From assembly GCA_001953215.1 (NCBI GenBank), contig CP019169.1:4742849-4806848 (forward strand): a DNA stretch of 64,000 nt, read 5' to 3'. Positions 26,537 through 35,446 of this stretch are shown piece by piece (position 1 is the stretch's first letter; each line of letters starts with the position of its first letter). Both the position numbers and the translations under genes were made by a program. Origin of the DNA: Betaproteobacteria bacterium GR16-43. Its GTDB lineage: Bacteria > Pseudomonadota > Gammaproteobacteria > Burkholderiales > Usitatibacteraceae. The notes beneath the pieces were generated by a model. It worked only from the letters and a program-made list of their open reading frames with translations. It searched no databases and was not told where the DNA came from.

Positions 26537-27745
26537 TCAGCCGTAGTTGAGGCCCATCGCCTCGCGCACATCGCGCATCGTTTCGTCCGCGAGGTCGCGG
26601 GCCTTCTCGCAACCGTCCTGGATGATGTTGCGCACGAGCGTCGGGTCTTCCTCGTACTGCAGGGCCCGCTCGCGGATCGGCGCGATCTCCTTGTTGATCG
26701 AGTCGATCACCGGCTGCTTGCACTCGAGGCAGCCGATGCCGGCGGTCGTGCAACCCTTCACCACCCAGTCCTTCGTGGCGGCATCCGAATAGACCTGGTG
26801 CAGGTTCCAGACGGGGCACTTCTCGGGATTGCCCGGGTCCTGGCGCCGGACGCGCGCCGGATCGGTGGGCATCGTGCGGACCTTCTTCGTGACGCTGTCC
26901 GGCTCTTCCCGCAGCATGATCGCATTGCCGTAGCTCTTGGACATCTTCTCGCCGTCCAGGCCCAGCAGCTTCGGCGTCTCGGTGAGCAGCACGTCGGGCT
27001 CGGCCAGGATCACGCGCCCGCCGCCTTCGAGGAAGCCGTAGAGCCGCTCCTTGTCGCCCAGCGTGAGGTTCTGCACGTCCTCGACCAGCTTCCTTGCCGC
27101 CTCGAGCGAGGGATGGTCGCCCTGCTCCTGGAATTTCTTGCGCAGCTCGCGATAGACCTTCGCCTTCTTCGGGCCCATCTTCTTCACGGCGGCCTCGGCC
27201 TTCTCCTCGAAGCCCTTCTCCTTGCCGAAGAGGTGGTTGAAGCGCCGCGCGATCTCGCGCGTGATCTCGACGTGGGCCGTCTGGTCCTCGCCCACGGGCA
27301 CCTTGTTGGCGCGGTAGATCATGATGTCGGCTGCCTGCATGAGCGGGTAGCCGAGGAAGCCGTAGGTGTGGAGGTCCATGCCCCGCTCACCGAGCTTTTC
27401 CATCTGGTCCTTGTACGTGGGCACGCGCTCCAGCCACGCGAGCGGCACGAAGAACGACAGCAGCATCGTGAGCTCGGCGTGCTGCGGCACGCGCGACTGG
27501 ATGAAGAGCGTGGCCTTCGACGGATCGATGCCCACGGCGAGCCAGTCGACGAACATGTCCCACACGGTCGACTCGATGACCGTCGGATCCTCGTAGTGGG
27601 TGGTGAGCGCATGCCAGTCCGCGGCGAAGAACAGGCACGGGTATTCGTTCTGCAGTTTCACCCAGTTCTTGAGCGCGCCATGGTAGTGGCCGAGGTGCAT
27701 CGCGCCCGTGGGGCGCATTCCTGAAAGTACGCGGTCCTGGAACAT
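26537..27745 (-). CDS. trpS: Tryptophanyl-tRNA synthetase
   Basis: A 402-residue class Ic synthetase charging tRNA-Trp. The HIGH-type motif reads HLGH at about 17-20 in GMRPTGAMHLGHYHGAL; KMSKS is at about 267-271 (GEKMSKSYGNAI). It is the longer form, with about 70 extra residues before KMSKS (a Lys-rich helix followed by LYGFLEGGGRVILAEPDV) compared with the 330-residue type; this form is usual in betaproteobacteria. The M50 protease gene lies 9 nt downstream on the same strand. Confidence 0.96.
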   Translation of the reverse strand: MFQDRVLSGMRPTGAMHLGHYHGALKNWVKLQNEYPCLFFAADWHALTTHYEDPTVIESTVWDMFVDWLAVGIDPSKATLFIQSRVPQHAELTMLLSFFVPLAWLERVPTYKDQMEKLGERGMDLHTYGFLGYPLMQAADIMIYRANKVPVGEDQTAHVEITREIARRFNHLFGKEKGFEEKAEAAVKKMGPKKAKVYRELRKKFQEQGDHPSLEAARKLVEDVQNLTLGDKERLYGFLEGGGRVILAEPDVLLTETPKLLGLDGEKMSKSYGNAIMLREEPDSVTKKVRTMPTDPARVRRQDPGNPEKCPVWNLHQVYSDAATKDWVVKGCTTAGIGCLECKQPVIDSINKEIAPIRERALQYEEDPTLVRNIIQDGCEKARDLADETMRDVREAMGLNYG

Positions 27746-27754
27746 GCGTGCGAG

Positions 27755-28417
27755 TTATCCGAGTCCGAAGACGGAAAAGGTGAGGTTCTGGAGGGCGTTC
27801 ACGGGCGGCATGAACACCGCGCGGTTCACGGCAGGGATCAGCAACAGGCCCAGCACGATGAACAGGCCGAAGCGTTCGACCTGCGCGAACTTGTAGGCCA
27901 TCGCGTTCGGCAGCAGCGCGGTCACGATGCGCCCGCCGTCGAGCGGCGGGATGGGGAAGAGGTTCAGGATCGCGAACACCACGTTGATCTGGATGCCGGC
28001 CATCGCGACGGCGAACCAGAAATCGCCCACGAGCGAGCTGGATTCGATCGACACGAGCAGCACCTTGGCCACCAGCGCCCACGCCAGCATCTGCGCCAGG
28101 TTGGAGGCCGGGCCCGCGGCCGCGACCCAGAGCATGTCGCGCTTCGGGTCGCGCAGGTTGCGCTCGTTCACCGGCACCGGCTTGGCCCAACCGAACATGA
28201 ATCCGGTGGTAAGCACCGTGATGAGCGGCAGCGCGATGGTGCCGATGGGATCGATGTGTTTCGCCGGATTCAGCGTGACGCGTCCCAGCATGTAAGCCGT
28301 GGTGTCGCCGAAGTGCTTCGCGACGTAGCCGTGCGCGGCTTCGTGCAGCGTGATCGCGAAGATCACGGGCAACGCGTAGACCGCGAGGGTGGCCAGGGCG
28401 TTGTAGAGCTCGCCCAT
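27755..28417 (-). CDS. Site-2 protease family (M50) membrane metalloprotease
   Basis: A 220-residue intramembrane zinc protease of the short YwhC/rhomboid-independent S2P type. HEAAH is at about 25-29 (FAITLHEAAHGYVAKHFGD) and the second metal motif is NLFPIPPLDGGRI. Four to five hydrophobic helices are visible; no PDZ domain. Start ATG 28417 overlaps the YciO stop. The substrate is unknown. Confidence 0.9.
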   Translation of the reverse strand: MGELYNALATLAVYALPVIFAITLHEAAHGYVAKHFGDTTAYMLGRVTLNPAKHIDPIGTIALPLITVLTTGFMFGWAKPVPVNERNLRDPKRDMLWVAAAGPASNLAQMLAWALVAKVLLVSIESSSLVGDFWFAVAMAGIQINVVFAILNLFPIPPLDGGRIVTALLPNAMAYKFAQVERFGLFIVLGLLLIPAVNRAVFMPPVNALQNLTFSVFGLG

Positions 28418-29055
28418 CAGTGCAGCGCCGCCTTCACGAAACCGAAGGGGCGCGTGTCGCCCTTGCCCTCGCGCAGCAGCACCGGCGCGTCGCCCGAAAG
28501 GTCGATCACGGTGGTCGCCTGCACGCCGCACGGACCCGCGTCGATCACGAGGTCCACCAGGTGCTCGAGGCGCGTGCGGATTTCATCCGCGTCGTTGAGG
28601 GGCTGGCCGTGGTCGGGAAGGATGAGCGTGGAAGACAGGAGCGGTTCCTTGAGTTCGTTCAACAACGCGAGCGGCACCGGATGGTCCGGGATGCGCACGC
28701 CGATCGTGTGGCGCGGGTGCAGCAGCCGGCGGGGCACGTCGCGCGTGGCCCGCAGGATGAAGGTGTAGCTCCCGGGCGTATTGGCCTTGATCAGCCGGTA
28801 CTGGATGTTGTCCACCTTTGCGAATTGCCCGATCTCCGAGATGTCCCGGCACACGAGCGTGAGGTGATGCCTTTCGTCCACGTTGCGGATCCTGCGGATG
28901 CGTTCCATCGCCGCCTTGTCGCCGATGTGGCATCCCAGCGCGTAGCAGGAGTCGGTGGGGTAGGCGATCACGCCTCCACCGCGAACGATCTCCACCGCCG
29001 CCCGGACCAGCCGAGGTTGCGGATCCTCCGGGTGCACCGTGAAAAACTGCGCCAT
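28417..29055 (-). CDS. YciO/Sua5-type threonylcarbamoyladenylate synthase-like protein
   Basis: A 212-residue protein with the YrdC/Sua5 fold (GGVIAYPTDSCYALGCHIG, a KxR-like DERHHLTLVCRD loop, and PGSYTFILRATRDVPRR). The divergence from the KTNR motif and the RIRRIRNVDERH wording indicate YciO rather than TsaC, so tRNA t6A synthesis is likely but weaker here. Followed by the M50 protease in the same transcript, an order common in betaproteobacteria. Confidence 0.88.
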   Translation of the reverse strand: MAQFFTVHPEDPQPRLVRAAVEIVRGGGVIAYPTDSCYALGCHIGDKAAMERIRRIRNVDERHHLTLVCRDISEIGQFAKVDNIQYRLIKANTPGSYTFILRATRDVPRRLLHPRHTIGVRIPDHPVPLALLNELKEPLLSSTLILPDHGQPLNDADEIRTRLEHLVDLVIDAGPCGVQATTVIDLSGDAPVLLREGKGDTRPFGFVKAALH

Positions 29056-29109
29056 CGTGCGCCCGAGCCTCGCTCGTTCGTCCTGCGTTGAAGATGCGGT
29101 ACCGGGCGG

Positions 29110-29994
29110 CTAGTGCGCCCGCTTGGACCACACGGGCACGCACGACGCGGGAAGCGGCGGCAGCTCCCCCGGTTCGTACGGGCTTTCGCCCGGCCCGTGG
29201 AAATCGGCTCCGCGCGAAGCGAGGAAGCCGTGCTCCTCCGCCAGCCGGCGCCAGGTGTTGTATTCCTCGGGGCGGTGACTGCCGGTCACCACCTCGATCG
29301 CCTCGCCACCGAGGCTGCGAAATTCTTCCAGCAGCGCATCGCGAATCGACGGCTTCAGGTCGTAGCGGCCGGGGTGCGCCAGTACAGCGATGCCGCCGGC
29401 GGCCTTGATCCACGTGATCGCTTCCTCCAGCCCCGCCCACCGATGCGGCACATAGGCGGGCCTGCCCTTGCCGAGATACTTGTCGAACGCGGCCTGGATG
29501 TTCTTCACGGCGCCGCTGTCCGCGAGGTAGCGCGCGAAATGCGTGCGGCTCACCATCGCGTCGTTGCTGGCCAGCGCGAGCGCGGCCTCGTACGTATGCG
29601 GAAATCCGATCTTCGCCAGCGCCTCGCCGATCAGCCTGGCGCGGTCCAGCCTCCCCTGCCGCACCGATTGCAAACCCGCAACCAGCTCGGGCGCGTTCGG
29701 ATCGATCCAGAGCCCGACGATGTGCAGCGTCGTCACGCCCCAGCTCACCGAGATCTCGACCCCGTCCACCAGGTTCACGCCAAGGCGTTTGGCCGCCTCG
29801 TGGGCTTCGGCCAGGCCGTCGGTCGTATCGTGGTCGGTCAGGGCTATCGCATCCACGCCCGCTTTCGCGGCCAGCTCCATCAACTGCGTGGGGGACAGCA
29901 AACCATCCGAGCAGGTCGAATGGTTGTGGAGATCGAAATTGTCCAAATGAGGCGACTTCGAGGAATCGGTTGATATTGTAGCAAAATCCGACAT
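29110..29994 (-). CDS. PHP-domain 3',5'-nucleoside bisphosphate phosphatase-like
   Basis: A 294-residue PHP metallophosphatase. Metal ligands are visible in DLHNHSTCSDG, LTDHDTTDG, GVEISV, HPGRYDLKP, GSHRPEE and the final GADFHGP. The set fits the RnAm/YciV group that dephosphorylates pAp and trims 5' ends of RNA. The ATG gives a 17-residue lead; TTG 29946 (start MDNFDLHNH) is an alternative because a TACAAT lies between them. Upstream of YciO on the same strand. Confidence 0.9.
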   Translation of the reverse strand: MSDFATISTDSSKSPHLDNFDLHNHSTCSDGLLSPTQLMELAAKAGVDAIALTDHDTTDGLAEAHEAAKRLGVNLVDGVEISVSWGVTTLHIVGLWIDPNAPELVAGLQSVRQGRLDRARLIGEALAKIGFPHTYEAALALASNDAMVSRTHFARYLADSGAVKNIQAAFDKYLGKGRPAYVPHRWAGLEEAITWIKAAGGIAVLAHPGRYDLKPSIRDALLEEFRSLGGEAIEVVTGSHRPEEYNTWRRLAEEHGFLASRGADFHGPGESPYEPGELPPLPASCVPVWSKRAH

Positions 29995-30009
29995 TTCCCG
30001 AGGGCTTTC

Positions 30010-30672
30010 ATGACGGTCTCACCCATTCGCTTCGGCGACGAAGGACAGGTCGCCACGGGCGAACTGGCGATCCGGTTTCGCGAGTTCTGCCTGCGCGACG
30101 CAAGGCTGGTGGCACTGCGCCCCGGCTTCGACATGCTGGAGACCATCGACCGGCAATACGGCGGTTCCGCGGCGCTCCCGCTCGAGGATTCCGACGAGTT
30201 GCTGGCAGGCCTGTTGAACGATCTCGCACGCCACAACGCGCATCCCGACCTCGTGCTCGGCGTGGCGCTCTGGGGCCTGCGCCACGACATCCCGCTGGAC
30301 GCGATCGAACCGGTGGTGAACGCCCTGGCCCATCGCTCCAACGAAGCCCGCTCGCCGCAGGAGCTCGCGGCGGTGTTCGGCCTCATGCAAGGCGTGATTG
30401 CTAACGTAGCGCCGCGGCTCTCGCCGGACCTGGAGCGGTCGAATCCGGAGCGGCCGTGGCGGATCCTGCACCTGAATTTCGCCATCACCGCCATCCGCAC
30501 CGAGGACCCGCCGATGATCGATTTCGCGTTCGACGCCCTGGACGCGGCGCTGCCCTCGGAACGGCGCGGTTTCTACAGCGAGGCGATGGCGCTGGCGCTT
30601 TCGCCGCAGGTCGCCGCGGCGGTGCGGGAACGAATCGAGGCGCGACACCTCAAATGGACAGCCGACGCCTAG
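30010..30672 (+). CDS. Unknown helical protein
   Basis: A 220-residue soluble protein, rich in Ala, Leu and Arg and almost wholly helical by composition, without signal peptide, Cys or membrane helix. It opens with RFGDEGQVATGELAIRFREF. I recognise no family or catalytic motif. It is divergent from the PHP phosphatase (15-bp spacer), and its end overlaps the promoter of yciB. Confidence 0.72.
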   Translation: MTVSPIRFGDEGQVATGELAIRFREFCLRDARLVALRPGFDMLETIDRQYGGSAALPLEDSDELLAGLLNDLARHNAHPDLVLGVALWGLRHDIPLDAIEPVVNALAHRSNEARSPQELAAVFGLMQGVIANVAPRLSPDLERSNPERPWRILHLNFAITAIRTEDPPMIDFAFDALDAALPSERRGFYSEAMALALSPQVAAAVRERIEARHLKWTADA

Positions 30673-30684
30673 ATCGGCTATACT
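30655..30684 (+). promoter_or_regulatory. Sigma-70 type promoter for the yciB operon
   Basis: TGGACA (30655-30660) and TATACT (30679-30684) are separated by 18 bp, a good match to the housekeeping consensus. Start near 30691 gives a leader of about 45 nt before GTG 30736. The -35 overlaps the end of the preceding gene. Confidence 0.55.
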
Positions 30685-30735
30685 TTTCAGTTACTTACCG
30701 AGCAGCTTCTCAGGTTTCACCCAAGCCTCGCACAC

Positions 30736-31281
30736 GTGAAATTCCTCTTCGATTTCCTCCCGCTGGTCCTCTTCTTCGTCGCCTTCAAGGTCGCCGGCAT
30801 TTTCGTGGCGACGGCCGTGGCGATCGCGGTGACCGTGGCGCAGATCGGGTACTTGCTCGTACGCCGCCAGAAGGTGAGCGGCATGCAGTGGGCGGTGCTG
30901 GTCATCATCGTCGTCTTCGGGGGTGCCACGCTCGTGCTGCAGGACGAGACGTACATCAAGTGGAAACCGACGGTGCTCTACTGGAGCGTGGCCGTGACGC
31001 TGCTGGGCGCGCTCGCGTTCGGCAAGAACTTCATGAAGTCGATGCTGGCCCACATCTTCACGATGCCCGATCCCATCTGGTTCAAGGTGTGCGTGATGTG
31101 GGGCGTGTTCTTCATCGCGAAGGGCGCGCTGAACCTCTGGGTCGCCTTCAATTTCCCCCTCGAGACGTGGGTCACGTTCAAGGTCTGGGGCAGCACCGCG
31201 ATCTTCTTCGTCTTCGCCGTTGCGCAGATTTTCTGGCTGTCGAAGTACATGGTGGATGAACCCGAGGGAAAGCCGCACTGA
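30736..31281 (+). CDS. yciB: Inner membrane septation-type protein YciB
   Basis: A 181-residue protein with five hydrophobic helices and the family pattern: [16 protein letters not shown] at the front, [16 protein letters not shown], and the [18 protein letters not shown] block near the end. YciB (IspZ, septation protein A) influences cell envelope and division. GTG start. Followed by the YciI-like gene with a TGATG overlap, then bolA and a parvulin, a conserved betaproteobacterial order. Confidence 0.94.
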   Translation: MKFLFDFLPLVLFFVAFKVAGIFVATAVAIAVTVAQIGYLLVRRQKVSGMQWAVLVIIVVFGGATLVLQDETYIKWKPTVLYWSVAVTLLGALAFGKNFMKSMLAHIFTMPDPIWFKVCVMWGVFFIAKGALNLWVAFNFPLETWVTFKVWGSTAIFFVFAVAQIFWLSKYMVDEPEGKPH

Positions 31282-31583
31282 TGCTCTACGCGATCCTCAC
31301 CGAAGACCTCCCGGGCGTGCTCGACAAGCGCGTGCAGTCGCGCCCCGCGCACGTGGAGCGCCTGAAGGCGCTGCAGGCCGAGGGCCGGCTGATCCTCGCG
31401 GGCCCGCATCCGGCCATCGACAGCGAAGACCCGGGCCCCGCAGGCTTCACCGGCTCGCTCATCGTCGCGGAATTCGCCTCGCGCGAAGCCGCCATCGCCT
31501 GGGCCAGCGAAGATCCCTACGTGAAGGCCGGCGTGTACGGCCGCGTCACCATCAAACCGTTCAAGAAGGCGCTACCGGCTTGA
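31281..31583 (+). CDS. YciI-like protein
   Basis: A 100-residue ferredoxin-like-fold protein. It has the YciI His/Asp pattern: [35 protein letters not shown], and [17 protein letters not shown]. Members are small enzymes related to muconolactone isomerase and dehydrochlorinases; the role here is unknown. Coupled to yciB upstream and bolA downstream. Confidence 0.92.
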   Translation: MLYAILTEDLPGVLDKRVQSRPAHVERLKALQAEGRLILAGPHPAIDSEDPGPAGFTGSLIVAEFASREAAIAWASEDPYVKAGVYGRVTIKPFKKALPA

Positions 31584-31846
31584 ACACCGAGCAAGCCATC
31601 CGCGAGCGCCTCGCCGCGTTGCACCCCTCCGCATTGGAGCTGCGCGACGACAGCGATTCGCACGCGGGCCACGCGGGGCATCGCCCCGGGGGCGGCTCGC
31701 ACTGGCAGCTCACCATCGTTTCGGAAGCGTTCCGCGGCCAGTCGCCCGTGGTGCGCCATCGAATGATTTATGAGGCTTTGGGCGACCTCATGAAACGCGA
31801 CATCCACGCCCTCCAGATCGAGGCGTTCGCGCCCGAGCAACTCTAG
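31580..31846 (+). CDS. BolA-family protein
   Basis: An 88-residue protein with the class II KH-like fold of Bol[20 protein letters not shown], then [20 protein letters not shown] and the [15 protein letters not shown] end. The invariant histidine (VRHRMIY) can co-ligate a [2Fe-2S] cluster with a monothiol glutaredoxin. TTG 31580 overlaps the previous stop (TTGA). Likely in iron-sulfur trafficking and envelope stress; part of the yciB operon. Confidence 0.92.
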   Translation: MNTEQAIRERLAALHPSALELRDDSDSHAGHAGHRPGGGSHWQLTIVSEAFRGQSPVVRHRMIYEALGDLMKRDIHALQIEAFAPEQL

Positions 31847-31864
31847 ACCAAGCAAAGGAAGACC

Positions 31865-32722
31865 ATGCACCCCAACCTCAAGAACCTCGCCGTCGCGCTC
31901 GTGGCCGGCTCGCTCGCGCTCGCCGCGAACGCGCAGGACAAGGCCGAAAAGGCGCCCGAGAAAGCGTCGAAGAAAGCCGCCGCTTCCGCTGCTGCCCCCG
32001 GCTCCGGCCGTGTCGTCGTGAACGGCGTCGCGATCCCGCAGAACCGCATCGATGCGATGAGCAAGGAGCTCACCGCCCAGGGCCAGGCCGATTCGCCCGA
32101 GCGCCTCGCCGCGATCAAGGACGAGCTCGTGAACCGCGAAGTGCTCGCCCAGGCCGCCCAGAAGCGTGGCCTCGACAAGTCGCCCGACGTCGCCGCGCAA
32201 GTCGAGATGGCCAAGCAGGCCGTGCTCGTGCGCGCGCTCTTCGAGAACGAGATGAAGGCCAACCCCATCACGGACGCCGACCTGCAGAAGCAGTACGAGA
32301 CGTTCAAGACGCAGATGGGCACCAACGAGTACAAGGTTCGCCACATCCTGGTCGACAAGGAAGATGACGCGAAAGCCATCATCGCCGAGCTGAACAAGGG
32401 CGGCGACTTCGCGAAGATCGCGAAGGACAAGTCGAAGGACCCGGGCTCCAAGGACAACGGCGGCGACCTCGATTGGGGCCCCTCCGCGCGTTACGTGAAG
32501 CCCTTCTCCGACGCCGTGATGAAGCTGCCGAAAGGCCAGACCACGACGGCCCCGGTGAAGACCGACTTCGGCTACCACGTGATTCGCGTCGACGACGTGC
32601 GTCCGCTCAAGGTGCCCGAGTTCGCCGAGCTGAAGGAACAGTTCCGCCAGCGCGCGCAGCAACAGCAGATCCAGAAGCTCGTTTCCGAGCTGCGTTCCAA
32701 GGCGAAGGTCGAGGAACGGTAG
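31865..32722 (+). CDS. Periplasmic parvulin-type peptidyl-prolyl isomerase
   Basis: A 285-residue protein: signal peptide (ending AANAQ), Lys/Ala-rich linker, SurA-like N-terminal helices (about 45-135), and one PpiC domain (YKVRHILVDKEDDAKAII, then GGDLDWGPSARYVKPFSDAV and KTDFGYHVIRVDDVRP). It helps outer-membrane protein folding. The AAGGAAG ribosome site precedes ATG 31865. An intrinsic terminator follows at 32744. Confidence 0.93.
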   Translation: MHPNLKNLAVALVAGSLALAANAQDKAEKAPEKASKKAAASAAAPGSGRVVVNGVAIPQNRIDAMSKELTAQGQADSPERLAAIKDELVNREVLAQAAQKRGLDKSPDVAAQVEMAKQAVLVRALFENEMKANPITDADLQKQYETFKTQMGTNEYKVRHILVDKEDDAKAIIAELNKGGDFAKIAKDKSKDPGSKDNGGDLDWGPSARYVKPFSDAVMKLPKGQTTTAPVKTDFGYHVIRVDDVRPLKVPEFAELKEQFRQRAQQQQIQKLVSELRSKAKVEER

Positions 32723-32743
32723 TCCCGCAGTCGTTTCACGATC

Positions 32744-32768
32744 AAGGGCGGCTTCGGCCGCCCTTTTT
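32744..32768 (+). terminator. Intrinsic terminator of the yciB-bolA-parvulin operon
   Basis: Stem AAGGGCGGC / GCCGCCCTT with a TTCG tetraloop, followed by a run of five T. It begins 21 nt after the parvulin stop. Confidence 0.9.
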
Positions 32769-32777
32769 CTTGGCGAA

Positions 32778-32848
32778 AATCGGGGTCAGGGTAGAAATAT
32801 CTTTCGAGGCAAAAGCCTTGTGAGGATATTTCTACCCTGGCCCCGGTT
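32778..32848. repeat. GGGGTCAG-type inverted repeat, copy 1
   Basis: Left arm 32778-32801 (AATCGGGGTCAGGGTAGAAA then TATC) pairs with right arm 32825-32848. 22 of 24 positions match; the two differences would be G-U pairs in RNA. The 23-nt centre holds a small AGGC/GCCT hairpin. The arm sequence is the same as in copy 6 at 46311. Confidence 0.85.
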
Positions 32849-32911
32849 TTTCTCGACCCCTTCGGCTTCGAGGCCCGTTTCAGTCTTCAGGACCCCCTGA
32901 AAGGACTGGAC

Positions 32912-33763
32912 ATGACCCGCCTCAAGCTTCTCGCCGCCGCCCTCCTCGCGGCCACCTCCATCCCCGCCTTCGCCATCGGTGATCGCGTGGATGTCCGCAT
33001 CTTCGACCGCTCCACCTCTCGCGAACTGCCGGTCTACTGGCACGAAGGCAAGGCGTACGTCGTCGGCAAGCCCGGCAACGAATACTCCGTCCAGGTTCGT
33101 AACAAGGTTGGTGAGGACCTGCTCGCGGTGATGAGCATCGACGGCGTGAATGTCCTCTCGGGCGAAACGGCTTCGCCGCGCCAGGGCGGCTACGTCCTCG
33201 AAAGCTGGGCGTCGCTGGACCTCAAGGGCTGGAGGAAGAGCATGGAGCGAACCGCGGCGTTCTACTTCACGACGCTCGCCGACTCCTATGCCGCGCGCAC
33301 CGAACGCCCCGACAACCTCGGCGTGATCGGCGTGGCGTTGTTCCAGCGGAAGCGCGAGACGCCCCCTGCCGTCTCCGGCAACTGGGGACGCGACGACTAC
33401 GGTTACCGCAACGAGCCGGGCCTGCGCGAGAAGTCCAGGGCGGAATCGCGCCCGCAGGAATCGCAGGCTCCCGCTCCGGCCCTGTCGCAGGATTCCGCCG
33501 GCGCGGGCATCACGGGCGGCTCGACGGCCAAGCGCGCCGCGCCTTCGGCCCCCATCGGCACCGGCTACGGCCGCACCGAGGACAACCCGATTCGCTACGT
33601 GGGCTTCGAGCGCGCGACGTCGTATCCCGTCGAGACCATCTCGATCTACTACGACAGCTACCGGAACCTCGTGGCCAAGGGCGTGCTGGAGCCGCCGGTG
33701 GCGCGCCGCGAGCCCGATGCGTTCCCGGGCTTCGTCCCGCCGCCGCCGGGCTGGCGCCGCTGA
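32912..33763 (+). CDS. Exported protein of unknown function upstream of an ECF sigma gene
   Basis: A 283-residue protein with a signal peptide (MTRLKLLAAALLAATSIPAFA). The first domain (about 20-150) reads like a beta-sandwich (VDVRIFDRSTSRELPVYWHE; GYVLESWASLDLKGWRKS), then a Pro/Ala/Ser linker and a short Tyr-rich tail ending PPPPGWRR. I recall similar proteins next to ECF sigma factors but can give no function. AAAGGA ribosome site. Its stop lies at the edge of repeat copy 2. Confidence 0.75.
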   Translation: MTRLKLLAAALLAATSIPAFAIGDRVDVRIFDRSTSRELPVYWHEGKAYVVGKPGNEYSVQVRNKVGEDLLAVMSIDGVNVLSGETASPRQGGYVLESWASLDLKGWRKSMERTAAFYFTTLADSYAARTERPDNLGVIGVALFQRKRETPPAVSGNWGRDDYGYRNEPGLREKSRAESRPQESQAPAPALSQDSAGAGITGGSTAKRAAPSAPIGTGYGRTEDNPIRYVGFERATSYPVETISIYYDSYRNLVAKGVLEPPVARREPDAFPGFVPPPPGWRR

Positions 33764-33789
33764 CGCCTAGGGGTCTGACCCCTAAGCGT
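33763..33789. repeat. GGGGTC-N-GACCCC inverted repeat, copy 2
   Basis: Arms 33763-33775 and 33777-33789 (core TAGGGGTC-T-GACCCCTA) with 12 of 13 pairs around a single central base. It begins on the last base of the preceding stop codon and ends 16 nt before the sigma factor ATG. Confidence 0.85.
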
Positions 33790-33805
33790 TTAGAATCCGG
33801 GGGCG

Positions 33806-34363
33806 ATGCCGGACGCCCCCGACGAAGAACTCATGCTCGCCTACGCTGGCGGTGACGCCGGGGCTTTCGACGTCATTTACGCGCGCCACAAGGGCCCCCT
33901 CTTCCGCCTCGTGCTGCGATCGGTGAAGACGCGCGGCGAAGCCGAGGAGCTGTTCCAGGACATCTGGATGCGCGTCGTCGAAGCCCGCGAGCGCTACGTG
34001 CGCACCGCGAAGTTCACCACCTGGTTGTACACCGTCGCGCACAACCGGCTGATCGACCACTGGCGCAAGAAGGGCCTCACGATCGTCGCGGTCGAAAACG
34101 AAGACGGCGAATCGGTTGTCGAAGGAAAGGCGGGCCCGTTCGACGAGCCGCACCGGATCGTCGAGGCGAAGGCTACCCTGGGACGGCTGGACGCCGCGCT
34201 GGCGGCACTTCCCGAGGCCCAGCGCGAGGCCTTCCTGCTGCACTACGAAGCGGACATGACTGCCGCGCAGATCGCGGAAGCAACGGGCACCAACGAGGAG
34301 GCGGCGAAGAGCCGCCTGAGATACGCCATGGACAAGCTGCGCAAGGCGGTGGGCGATGGCTGA
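33806..34363 (+). CDS. ECF-type RNA polymerase sigma factor
   Basis: A 185-residue sigma-70 family factor with region 2 (YARHKGPLFRLVLRSVKTRG, EELFQDIWMRVVEARERY, FTTWLYTVAHNRLIDHWR) and region 4 (ALPEAQREAFLLHYEADMTA, then QIAEATGTNEEAAKSRLRYA). TAGAAT at 33791-33796 may be its -10, leaving a nearly leaderless message. It overlaps the next gene by 8 nt, which probably encodes its membrane regulator. Confidence 0.93.
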   Translation: MPDAPDEELMLAYAGGDAGAFDVIYARHKGPLFRLVLRSVKTRGEAEELFQDIWMRVVEARERYVRTAKFTTWLYTVAHNRLIDHWRKKGLTIVAVENEDGESVVEGKAGPFDEPHRIVEAKATLGRLDAALAALPEAQREAFLLHYEADMTAAQIAEATGTNEEAAKSRLRYAMDKLRKAVGDG

Positions 34364-35387
34364 GCCGCGCGACGAAGCGCTGCGCCGGCGCTACCGCGAG
34401 CTCGCGACCGAGGAGCCTTCGGTGGCGATCGACGACGCGATCCGCGCCGCGGCCCGGCGCGCCGTGTCGTCCGCGCCCGGTGGCGTGCGCAGGTCCGCGT
34501 CGCGGCGCTGGGCCGTGCCGGTGTCGATCGCGGCCGTCTTCTTTCTCTCCTTCGGCGTCGTGATGCAAATGGAGAAGGAAGTGCCGCCGCTCGATGCCGA
34601 CATGCGCGCCGCGCCGTCCGCCGCCAGCGCACCGATCACGCCCTCGGTCGGCAGCCCGCCGGTGCCGCAAGTGATTCCGGAAGAACTGTCCGAGGCCGAA
34701 TCGCGGGCCAAGGCGAAGGAAGACGGCCAGAAGAGGCGCGTCGAAACCAAGGCCGCCGTTTCGACGCAAGCCGTTGTCGTCCCGAAACCGGAACCCGCCC
34801 CGCGCGCGCTCGGGAAGGATCTCGCCGCGGCGCCGGCCGGGGACGCGCGCGCGCAGGAATCGTTGCGATACGCGGCGCCTGCGCCGAAGTTCGTTCCGCC
34901 GCCGCCCGCTCCTGCCGAAGCCGCACCTGCGGCGGCACCCGCACCTGCACCGGCCGCCCTCGCGGACTCGATGTCGCGACAGGCCGCACCGGCGTCACCC
35001 GCGAGCACGACCGCACCGGCGCCACCCCAAAGCGCCGCTGCTCCGGCCGCCGTGCGCGTGGAGCGCAACGAAGCCCAGGGCCGCCGCGACGAGACCACCA
35101 CCGGATCGCTCGGCATTGGCCTGACCGGAGGGTCCGCGCGAGCGAAGGCGGAAACGGGTGCGGCCAAGCCCGAGGCCTTCGCTGCGAAGAAGGCCACAGA
35201 AGCCGTGACCGTCGATCTCGCAGCTCAGCCGTGGCCCGACACGCCCGAGCGGAAGCTCGAGCGCATTGAGGCGCTGCGCAAGGCCGGACGTGATCGCGAG
35301 GCCGACGAGGGCATCGCGCGCTTCAAGCGCGAGCATCCCGACTACCGCATCGCCGACGACGTGTGGAGCCGCATCAAGCCTCGGTAG
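34356..35387 (+). CDS. Membrane-anchored Ala/Pro-rich protein, probable anti-sigma partner
   Basis: A 343-residue protein. A short basic cytoplasmic part (about 1-50; RRRYRELATEEPSVAIDDAI) precedes one membrane helix (WAVPVSIAAVFFLSFGVVM). Then comes a long Ala/Pro-rich periplasmic stretch and a conserved-looking C-terminal motif (PERKLERIEALRKAGRDREA) that resembles a short helical sensor. The start overlaps the sigma gene, and topology fits an anti-sigma factor, but no ZAS/HXXXCXXC motif is present. Some similar proteins are annotated only as hypothetical. Confidence 0.75.
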   Translation: MAEPRDEALRRRYRELATEEPSVAIDDAIRAAARRAVSSAPGGVRRSASRRWAVPVSIAAVFFLSFGVVMQMEKEVPPLDADMRAAPSAASAPITPSVGSPPVPQVIPEELSEAESRAKAKEDGQKRRVETKAAVSTQAVVVPKPEPAPRALGKDLAAAPAGDARAQESLRYAAPAPKFVPPPPAPAEAAPAAAPAPAPAALADSMSRQAAPASPASTTAPAPPQSAAAPAAVRVERNEAQGRRDETTTGSLGIGLTGGSARAKAETGAAKPEAFAAKKATEAVTVDLAAQPWPDTPERKLERIEALRKAGRDREADEGIARFKREHPDYRIADDVWSRIKPR

Positions 35388-35446
35388 GCAGGCTGCCGTC
35401 ACACTTCGCGACAATCCGCCGCGATCCGTGCGGCACGATGCACCGC

